Origin: Leishmania donovani | Lineage: Eukaryota; Euglenozoa; Kinetoplastea; Trypanosomatida; Trypanosomatidae | NCBI RefSeq assembly: GCF_000227135.1 | Contig: NC_018250.1 | Location: forward strand, 101,418-165,417 | Direction of reading: 5' to 3' | Length of the DNA stretch: 64,000 bases | In this document: one piece after another, positions 40,516 to 49,400 of the stretch | Position numbering within the stretch: position 1 is the first letter of the stretch | Layout: each line of letters starts with the position of its first letter | Notes under the pieces: generated by a model | Seen by the model: the letters and a program-made list of their open reading frames with translations, nothing else | What the model was told of the DNA's origin: nothing | Databases searched by the model: none | Made by a program: the position numbers and the translations under genes

Positions 40516-40931
40516 GCTATTTGTACGGTCTCCTTCCCCCTCGGTGTGTTTTGCAATAACCTGTGCTTGTGGCCGGCCACCTCCTCTCCCTGTCCCCCCC
40601 CCTCCTCCCGCGCCTTCTCTTTCTGCTGTTGCTGCTGCTGCTCTCACTGTGCCTGGTCACTGCCACGATTGTTGTTTGGTTGCTTGCCGCTGCATCTTGT
40701 GCCTGGGCCGTGTATATATAGAGGTGCACCTTTTACTTCTTTCTTCGTGGTTGCGTGTGTGTGCGTCCTCGTGCGCCCCTCCCCCTGCATCCTCAGTGCA
40801 CACAAGACAAATACGCGCCCTATCGATACGCGCACGCTCACACTCGGCAGGTTTTTTTTTATTCACACCGGTAAAGCAACAGCCTAAGGCACCTTGCGGG
40901 TGACGAGTTGCTGACATCTCCATCAGAGCAG

Positions 40932-40991
40932 TGCTCTTCTCTTCTGCCTTTCCTGCCTCACCTCTGTGTGTCCTCATTCATTGGCGACCAG
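40932..40991 (+). promoter_or_regulatory. Candidate trans-splice acceptor, ABCG transporter
   Basis: The tract gctcttctcttctgcctttc continues C/T-rich and is followed by gaccag with AG at 40990-40991, 73 bases before the ATG at 41064. An upstream in-frame TTG at 40908 would then fall outside the mRNA. Confidence 0.5.
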
Positions 40992-41063
40992 TGGCCGTCG
41001 CTTCACACCTTCGAAAGCCTTGCACCGGGTGAGCTGCAGAGGCTCGTACTTCGGGGTAACTTC

Positions 41064-44000
41064 ATGATGGCGCCGCAGCGGAAAGAAGCACGCAGCGCCG
41101 TGCCGCGCAGCCACCACGCCTCATCACTCAGCGCAGCCACTACTCTGGTGGCTGTGTTCCTTGTGCTCCTCCTCCTTGCCACTTGCGCATCTGTCACTCA
41201 AGCGCTGCATGTGAGCCCGGCGTCCGCAGAGGCAGCGATGTGGAGCCGCATGGATGTGTTCGCGTCCTCTGGTTCGCACTCAGACTCGATCACGTGCCTC
41301 AACGGCGGCATCCCTGCCGGCGACCACTGCACCTGCCCCCTCTACTACACCTCGGCGAACTGCTCGCAGCGGCAGTGCCCCAACTCCATTGGAGGCGAAG
41401 GGCCGCATCGCGTGATGCCTGTGAACTCGACGAACAAGTTCTGTGATCACTGCGACGAAAAGGAATTCACCGGCCTCAGCTGTCAGGTATGCCAGAGCAA
41501 CGCGGCTTGCATGCAGTACGCCGGCAGCGCTGCTGAGTGCGACAACAGCACGTCCGTCCGCGGTGACAGCAAGCAATTCCAGTGCACGCTAAAGAACGAG
41601 TTCTTCGTTCGACTCATGAGCGGCAACCGCAACATCACCGTTGAGGTTCTGTTCAACTGTTCCACATCAGACGGCACCGCCTTCAGGAAGGGTGAGCAGG
41701 GTGTGTGCAACATGGCCATCTATCGCATAGAACCGAATCACAGCTATGTGGATCCCTTTTTCCGCTGCGACGCGCAGGAGTGCTCGCTCAAGTATGGCCA
41801 GAAAGACCCTGACCCGAACGACGCGAACAACAACACGCTGCGCCAGCGCTTTTTCCGCGCCGCTCGCACCTCTGGACAGGTGGCGCTCATCGTCGAGTGC
41901 GCTTTACTCGCGCTTCTTGGTGGCTTCACTGCACTGCTGGGGCCCAGACGCACCAAGTCCATCACTGTGGCTCTCGCCTCCGTGATCACCGTCACGGTGC
42001 TGGTGTACATCTCCTTGATGATGCTCAGTATGCAGTCCATCTCCGCCCCGGAGCAGACCGTCGTCTACGAGTGCAAGAAGACGCATTGCGCCTGCGCCGA
42101 GGACCCGCCGCCGCAGTACGACCCGATATGCTCACAAAAAGAGGAGCTGAATAACCAAATCCTGCCGTCCATTAAGAACAGCATCCGGTTTGCCTGCGGA
42201 CAGAACACCTCGCTCTGCGAGCTGACGCTGGCGGATCTCTCGCTGGTGTTCCAGGCGGACTGCCGCGCCTCCGAGTGCGTCGACACCGTCCGCTTCCCTG
42301 ATGACTCGTCGGACGACAGCAACGACGACAGCGGCGGCGGCGGCGGTGCGGCCGTCCTGGCGAAGCTGAATCTCGGCATCCTTCTCGTGCTGCTGGTGCT
42401 ACTCGTGGTGAGCGGGATTGGAACTCACTATTACTACACTCGCAGCATCTCCTGCGAGCGTGACAGGGATTTCCTCATCACCTTCCACGTGAGCACGCCG
42501 TACGGCGACGACGGCGGCAGCCACGAGACCGGCGACCCAGATGTCCTCGATGAGCGCCACGTGCACCTGAACGGCAGCGCGGACGGCAGCGCTGTTGAGC
42601 ACGAGCAGGAGCCTCTGCTGTACAATTCGCCGGTACCGCGAGCCGAGCGGCGGGGCTTTCTTTCACGGGGTGTTTCCAGCAGTCGTCACTCTGAGGGCAA
42701 CGTCTCTGTTCGCGCGAGCGTGTATGAGCAGGCGCGCGCCTTGACGCCGGCGGCGTGCGCGCGCATTGAGGAGCTGCGCCGGCTCACCGCCGCACCGCTG
42801 GAGTTGCAGGTGTCAGAGTTGCGGTATACCTTGAATACGCCTCTGCTGGGGGCTGCGGACGAAGGTTCGCAGCGCACGCTGCTTCACCGCATCAACTTCA
42901 CAGTGCACTCGGGGGACGTGCTGGCTATCATGGGACCCTCCGGTGCCGGTAAAACCACGCTGCTGGATTTGCTCTCGGCTCGCGCTAAGTCAGGGGAAGT
43001 CAGCGGCACCATTGCCCTGAACGGTACGCCCATCACGACGACCGGTTCCCGCGCGGCGCAATACCGCAACATCATCGGCTACGTCTCGCAGGAGGACACG
43101 TTGCTGCCGTCCCTGACTGTCGAGCAGACAATCCTCTACGCCGCACGGCTAAAGCTGCCGAAGGCGCTTTCGCACAGCACTGTGCGTCGCATTGTGGCGC
43201 GCGTCATCGAGACGCTGAAGCTGCAGCACTGCGCACAGACGCTCATTGGTGGCGAGACGACACGCGGCATCAGCGGCGGCGAGAAGCGCCGCGTGTCTAT
43301 CGCTGTGGAATTGTTGGCGAACCCGCGTATCCTGTACCTTGACGAGCCAACGAGCGGCTTGGACGCGGTGAGCGCGAAGCGCGTGGTGGAGGCGGTGGTG
43401 GCTCTGGCGAAGGACTCGACGATGCGCATATATGCCATGCACTACTTTGCGTTCCAGCCCATCGTCATCTTCAGTATCCATCAGCCCTCACAAGAGATCT
43501 ACGAGCTTTTCGACAAGGTCCTGCTGCTATCGCGGGGAATGAGCATCTACTGCGGCTCTGCCGCGTCCGCCGCGGCGACGATCGAGCGGCGGGTCACGGC
43601 CGCCTTCGGCCACACGCGAGAGGTACCGAGGAGGGAGGCGCACAACAACCAGGCGGAGTACCTTATGAAGGTCGAAGAGATTCTCGACGACGCCGTGCGC
43701 GCGGAGTTGCAGGAAGAGGACGCACTCGAGAACACCAGTACTGCAGGTGCGCCTTACGGCAGCGCCTCGGCCGATGGGTCTCCACTGGCCGCGGCTCGCA
43801 CGCAAGTGCCGCCGTGCCGCAGTCCCGGGTCACCGCCCCCGCGCGCGCCGTCGCAGTCCGGCGGCTGCCACGACTTCGACGACGGTGAGCAGGTAAGCGG
43901 GGCCGACATCCTGAGCACCACGTTTGGCTTCCGTATGTACTACGCGAACGTGTATGAACAGCTGCAGCTACTCGTCTCTCGCTCCATCACGTGCCTGTTC

Positions 44001-44804
44001 GGCTCCTTCCACCTAGTGATATGCCACTCGGCCGTGGTGGCGTGCCTTGCGACGCTCATGTGTGTCCTCTACCGCGAGCAGGCCCTTGATCTTCCGGGGT
44101 CGCTCAACCGCGCCGGCTCGGTCTCTTTCCTGCTGCTCGTCACCTCCTTTTTGTCTCTTAGCTGCCTTGAGCAGCTCATCGTCGAGCGGAAGCTGTTCAA
44201 CGTGGAGCGGGAGAACGGCTTCTACACCACATGTCCGTATCTGATCTCCAAGATCGTCGTCGACATCATCCCGCTTCGCATTATTCCAGCCATGGTGCTC
44301 GCCTCGGTCATCTACTTCCCCATGGGCTTCCGCGTCGACGCAGGACTGCACTTCTTCTACTTTATCCTCATCATCGTGCTCTTCTCCATCTGCATGACGA
44401 TGGTGATTCTCTGCATCGGCATCGTCAGCGGCTCCTTCGGCGCCGCGGCGCTGCTCAGCAGCGTCTTTATCTTGTGGAACTTCGTCTTTGGCGGCGCGCT
44501 GGTGCAGGCCGAGACGATCCCGCCCTCGCTGCGCGCCTTCAAGTCCATTTCGCCCTTCTTCCTCGCTTTTGAGTCGCTCATGGTGAACGAGCTCGACGGA
44601 CAGCACTGCGTCTTCTCCCCGACAGACGAGACGGGGAAGAAGTCGTCGGCGAGCATCCCAATTATGTGTGTACAGTACCTGGCAAACATCGGGCTGAAGC
44701 CGGAGCGGTTCAACGCCGATGTAATGCAGCTGGCTGTGTACTGCCTCCTTTTCGTGGGCCTCTCCTGGATGCTGCTCTCAAGCTGCTCGAAGCTCGTTCG
44801 CTAG
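41064..44804 (+). CDS. ABCG5: ABCG-family transporter (probable LABCG5)
   Basis: A 1246-residue half-transporter of the ABC subfamily G. The order is: an N-terminal signal/anchor (residues 25-45), a Cys-rich lumenal or extracellular domain (about 75-265) with an EGF-like CLNGGIPAGDHCTCP segment and NxS/T sites, membrane helices at about 272-293 and 299-323, a second Cys-bearing loop, another helix at about 430-455, then the ATPase domain and a C-terminal membrane domain (about 960-1246). Walker A is GPSGAGKTT (624-632), the signature ISGGEKRR (736-743), Walker B ILYLDEPTSGLD from 756, and the switch His is in SIHQPS. The G-type NBD-before-membrane order is clear. From memory this locus in L. 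major is ABCG5, reported to act in heme trafficking. The ATG at 41064 is the first in frame after the splice signal. Confidence 0.92.
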   Translation: MMAPQRKEARSAVPRSHHASSLSAATTLVAVFLVLLLLATCASVTQALHVSPASAEAAMWSRMDVFASSGSHSDSITCLNGGIPAGDHCTCPLYYTSANCSQRQCPNSIGGEGPHRVMPVNSTNKFCDHCDEKEFTGLSCQVCQSNAACMQYAGSAAECDNSTSVRGDSKQFQCTLKNEFFVRLMSGNRNITVEVLFNCSTSDGTAFRKGEQGVCNMAIYRIEPNHSYVDPFFRCDAQECSLKYGQKDPDPNDANNNTLRQRFFRAARTSGQVALIVECALLALLGGFTALLGPRRTKSITVALASVITVTVLVYISLMMLSMQSISAPEQTVVYECKKTHCACAEDPPPQYDPICSQKEELNNQILPSIKNSIRFACGQNTSLCELTLADLSLVFQADCRASECVDTVRFPDDSSDDSNDDSGGGGGAAVLAKLNLGILLVLLVLLVVSGIGTHYYYTRSISCERDRDFLITFHVSTPYGDDGGSHETGDPDVLDERHVHLNGSADGSAVEHEQEPLLYNSPVPRAERRGFLSRGVSSSRHSEGNVSVRASVYEQARALTPAACARIEELRRLTAAPLELQVSELRYTLNTPLLGAADEGSQRTLLHRINFTVHSGDVLAIMGPSGAGKTTLLDLLSARAKSGEVSGTIALNGTPITTTGSRAAQYRNIIGYVSQEDTLLPSLTVEQTILYAARLKLPKALSHSTVRRIVARVIETLKLQHCAQTLIGGETTRGISGGEKRRVSIAVELLANPRILYLDEPTSGLDAVSAKRVVEAVVALAKDSTMRIYAMHYFAFQPIVIFSIHQPSQEIYELFDKVLLLSRGMSIYCGSAASAAATIERRVTAAFGHTREVPRREAHNNQAEYLMKVEEILDDAVRAELQEEDALENTSTAGAPYGSASADGSPLAAARTQVPPCRSPGSPPPRAPSQSGGCHDFDDGEQVSGADILSTTFGFRMYYANVYEQLQLLVSRSITCLFGSFHLVICHSAVVACLATLMCVLYREQALDLPGSLNRAGSVSFLLLVTSFLSLSCLEQLIVERKLFNVERENGFYTTCPYLISKIVVDIIPLRIIPAMVLASVIYFPMGFRVDAGLHFFYFILIIVLFSICMTMVILCIGIVSGSFGAAALLSSVFILWNFVFGGALVQAETIPPSLRAFKSISPFFLAFESLMVNELDGQHCVFSPTDETGKKSSASIPIMCVQYLANIGLKPERFNADVMQLAVYCLLFVGLSWMLLSSCSKLVR

Positions 44805-46430
44805 TCGGCGATGCACGGTGGATGTGCGAGGGCGAAACGCTCCTGACGTGTGGTGGTGGGGGAAGGCAGAAAAAGTAGAAGTGAGGGATGATATGCGAAG
44901 CGAGCGGGTGCGGGTGCGGGCTGCGGGCGGGAGGGGGCGGCGGCAAGGATGCGAGGATGCGAGGATGCGGGAATAGGTGTTGGGTGCCGTGTGCTTTGTT
45001 GCGTGAATTGTGTTCTCTCCTCCTCTCGTATAGATGGCGGCCGCCCCGTCGTCCACCGTTGGCCCCCCCCCCGCCCCCCTCCCCCGCTCCCTTCGACAAA
45101 GGACTCCTTCCATTTTTATGCTTTATGCATACCTATATATATATATACATATATATATGGCTTTGAAAGCGAGAGAGCTCTCCCTTCGCCGCGTTTGTGG
45201 TGTACGTGTGTGTATCGCCTTCCCACTGCCCAGGGACGTGCTGGCTGCCTCGTTTGTTGCTGCGTTTGAGTGCTGCTGCTACGCACTCACCTTCCCTCTC
45301 TTTTCCTTCAACAAATCGCGTGGACATCCGCGTCTGTCCTGCGCTTGTGCGCTGAGGTATTTGTGTCTCTCCTCCCTCCATCCCCTCCTCGCCCGCCTTT
45401 GCGCGCACGCACGCATGTATTGATTTTCTTCTGCGGGGATTGCCTTTTCGTCTTCGATTGCTCATCCGTTGGCTTTGGCGTTGTGCGTCGCATGCATCTC
45501 TCCGTCACCGTGAGTTGGCCGCTTTCAGGTCTCTTCTTCCCTCGTTGGTTCTCTCGCGGGTGCTTGCCTGGCTGCGTGCAAGCGTCGGTGTGCGTCGTGG
45601 ATGATTTTCCCCGTTGGCTGTTGTGCGTTTCGAGCGTCACAGCGTTCTCCTCTCTCTGTGCTGATAGTCGCTGTTTCCGTTTTCGGTGACCCTCTCTCTC
45701 TTGTGCCATGCCCTCATCCAGTGTCACCGCCTCAACCCCCACCCCCACTCCCCCAAAGAGAACGTAAAAGAGTATCGCGAGTATCTTCGAGCCAAGGCAG
45801 CATACAGACCCTGAGGAGCTCCGTGGCGTATGTCGTTTCTAAGACGACATGTGTCTGCACATCAGTGCGCGTCAGCGCGGGGGCTGAGAGGTGGTGGACG
45901 CCCAGACCACGCGCTTGTACGGTATCCCAGCATCACCTTCATCTCCTCCCTCGCCCCCCTACCGCCACTGCCACTGCAACGTTTGAACTGCGGAGGATGA
46001 AAGTAGCAACATCCGCCACACCACACATATACCTTTCTTACCCCATCGCGTCCTGGCTCGCGTGTCGAACCATCAGCGGCCTTCCTACCTTATCACAGAT
46101 GAAGGCAACGGCCCCGTCTTCTACACTCTCCTCTCCCTCTCCTTCGTTCTCTTGTATCCTCGGGGCGACTGTGAGCCACCAGGTGACGGTGCCATCCCCA
46201 TCGCTGTCGCACAAAGACAGACAGAGAGGTACATACTGGCGCAGCTGGCGGCCTCTTAGCCTGACACGTGGCAGCGTGCGTGCGAAGAGCATCCGCCGGA
46301 AGCCCTCTCTCTTTCCCATTCGACGTTGGCCGCAGCCTAAGCGTGGCTGCCCTTGCTCGGGGCTCGCCTCCCTCCTCTCCGTTGTGGCCCAGACACACAC
46401 ACGCGCGCGCTTGCGCTCCACCGGTGTGCA
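44805..46430. other. Intergenic region after ABCG transporter
   Basis: 1.6 kb with no gene seen. It has a C-run near 45066-45080 and a (TA)n block at 45133-45158, 330 bases after the ABCG stop. The remainder is C/T-rich UTR-like sequence. Confidence 0.6.
46364..46392 (+). promoter_or_regulatory. Candidate trans-splice acceptor for gene at 46431
   Basis: The tract tcgcctccctcctctccgtt precedes AG at 46391-46392, 38 bases before the ATG. Confidence 0.4.
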
Positions 46431-49400
46431 ATGTCCCGCGAACCCAATGAAGGCACCTTTGGGGCTGCGCTCGCCAATGAGTTTCAGTGGCGCAATTTGT
46501 ACCTGAAGGAGTTCGGCTGCTGCACCTATCCACCGCCGATCCCGAAGGACCCCAGCACCACCGCCGTTGGTGTCTATCCGATGCGACAGCAAGCCAAGCT
46601 CCTCCAACAGGAAAGCAGCAGCAGCGATGATGCTGATAACGAAGTGGAGGAGGACGACCACTATGAAGAGTCCACGGACGATACCGATGGGGACGACAGC
46701 TACCAAGCGAACTTTAGCTCAGGCCTCTTCCAATTCTCCTTCAGCGGCGGTGACAGTGATGGATGCCATTCGCGAAGGCACCAATCCCACAACGGCGACC
46801 TGGCAGATGCAGAGCCCCCCAGCACGAGCTGCTCGCGTCGCGACCGTAGCACGGCAGATCAGTTTTTCAGTCTCGACTTGTCCATGTCTGTTGGCGAGGA
46901 TGGGGCCAGCACGCACACCTTCCGTCACCCCAGCCACCGCAGCGGTGGGCGACGGTGCGGCCAAGGCGCTGTCCTGCGCAAAGACGACTTCTTCGACACC
47001 AACGACGTCTTCTCGACAAAGTTCTTCAGTTTTCTGTGGACAGAGTCGGACAACGACGGCGACGACGAGGAATACACCAGCGACACGCGCACGGTCGACC
47101 ACCAGGCTCGGCGCTGGGGAGCGCGCGACCCGGACAACGGGCGAGGCATGAAGAGCAGCCTGCGAAGCAGAAAGAACCCCGGTCGTCTCACGCTGTCACG
47201 ACCCGGCTTCTCGACGGTGACAAGTTACGCCTTCAACACGAATCCGCAAGAAGTGCCGGAGGCGGTGCTGCGACTGCACCACCAGACATGGATCCTGCTG
47301 ATGGACAACCGCCTCATAGCCTGGGTGCACCGCGCGGCCACCGATCACTGCCAGCGGGCCACGCAGCTGCGTCAGCGCTTACTGGAATTAATTGCGCGCG
47401 GCCCTTGTTCCGCTGACATCACCGGCGACGCCACGTTCGCCTCGTCCACCCAGGTCAGCACCTCACTCGTGTTGCCGGAGGAAGACGCGCTGCAGCGCAC
47501 CTTGGAGAGCTTCTCGCCCTTCTTTGTCGTTGTTGCGCCGCCGCCGGCGGTGCAGCGGGCGAAGGATCAGTTCCGGGCGGCGCAACGGGGACAGCTCCGC
47601 AGCGGCAACGGTCAACAGGCCGCCGCCGCTGCCGTCGCCGACCTCATCGGTCTCCCGCTCCTGAGTCAGTACGGCTCCTGGCGGGAGGCCTACGAGCACC
47701 GGCACCGCTGGGACAAGGTGCCCTTCTCTTTCTTTTTCATCCATGACGTCAGCTACAACTACGCGCAAGTCACGGCCTTGTTTGTGCAGCTGCAGCTGCT
47801 CTACAAGCACTCCCATTCTCACTCGCGGCGCTGTGCGGCGGCCAAGCGGGAGTCGGTGCCTCTGAAGAACGCCAGTCGTCAATTTACCACCTTGAGCACC
47901 GCTAGTCGCGCCCCGGAGGAGCGGCGCCACGTGTGCCCGCTCGTGCTCATGCAGGAGATGACGGAGAACGTTGTCCTGGCCTACGAGCAAAGCGCCGCCC
48001 GCACAACGCTGCCGATGCTGCGCCGCGTACTCGATTTTCTGACGGATGCCGCGCTGGACGTGGTGACGGCGAACCGCTTTATCAGCCGTGAGGCGGTCCT
48101 ACGGCAGCACCAGTTTCAGCTGCCAGGCATGACCACCGTGCGTCCTTTGCAAATCGCGACAGTGGCCTCGGCGGCGGCGGCGACGGCTTTCGACGTGTCA
48201 CAGGCCACAGAGGAGGATGGGTCAGCGGACGCTGCAGAGGATAGGCGACTAACTAGCCGAAGCCTTGGCGTCTCCAAGGAGGAGGACGGCGCGCCCACGA
48301 AGGACGAGCTCTCCGGCATCGACGGCAGCGGCATCCCCATCAGCGGCGTTGAGCCGCAGCGCGTCACGGAGAGCGACATCAACGCGCTCTTTGAAATCGC
48401 CTACTGGTTCGCAGATGTGACCACAGCAAACGCCTCGGTGCCACTGGACCCAGCTCTGCCCGCAGGCATGACGGCAGGGCAATCCGCGGCGCGAGTGATG
48501 CCGCCAAACACTTCACTAGAGGCTTTAAAGAAAATGAACCGAAGCTCTCCTGCTAGCACACTACCGTTAGACACACCGACGGACCGCGCCCGCACCAACC
48601 ACAGCGCAGCCGCGGCCGCTGGAGGTCGCGGTGCGCCCTTACCGATGTATAAAGTCCTCAGCGTTGAGGGATCGCAGCTCTCCTCGCCGCAAAACAGCAA
48701 TGCCGTCTCCCTGACGGGAGCGGATGACTCGTCGCTGTCGTCGTTGACGTCGCGGTCGCAGCAGTACCTGCCTGGGCGCGTACAGGTGTACAGCCCCGTC
48801 GAGTCCCTTGCGGAGGCGGTGGCGTTGCTGGAGGCGTACCGCAAGCCACAACAACTGCGCGACGATCGGCCCGGCCGTGCCGGCCGCAGGAAGCGTCACA
48901 GTGTTTCGGTTGACCCGAGGGCCCGCAGTGGCGGCGCCGGAGCGAAGGGGCCCACATTGCCGAGTCTCACACCGATCCCCGTCTCCGACTCCTTTACAAG
49001 CTTTATCAGTCCGTTGGTGGTTCTCACTACCTACCTCCGCCTACACGGCGGCACATGGCTAAAGCATCTCTGCCGCCGCGTCTTCGAGTCTCTGCGCAGG
49101 CCGAATGTCTTGCTTTACGTCAACACACTCGAGCTCGACGCCGCGTGGGCGTCCCTGCAGCCACCGTCCTCACTGTCATCACAAGAGACCACGAAACTGA
49201 GTGTCGCGGCGGCGACGCGAGGGCGCCAACGCCTACTAAGCCGGTCCATTTCAGCTACGCCGCTAGCCCCGAACACCGCTGTCAGCGCAGAGGCGGCGCG
49301 CAGCGACTTTCTTTACGGCCTCGGCTGTCTGGAAGACCTCATTTGCCAAGACATCTTGTGCGCCCTCAACAACTTCTTCGGTTTCCTGTACGGAAAGCGA

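Larger units (their letters stand above)
38029..41063. other. 3.0 kb gene-free region before ABCG transporter
   Basis: No protein gene is supported. The frames seen here (for example 38833-39579 and 39569-40186) are Arg/Ser/Cys/His-rich with no domain. It holds a G run near 38128-38137, a G-rich stretch near 39500-39530, a C/T-rich block from 40215 to 40445, and a long (TA)n palindromic block at 40461-40515. Confidence 0.55.
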
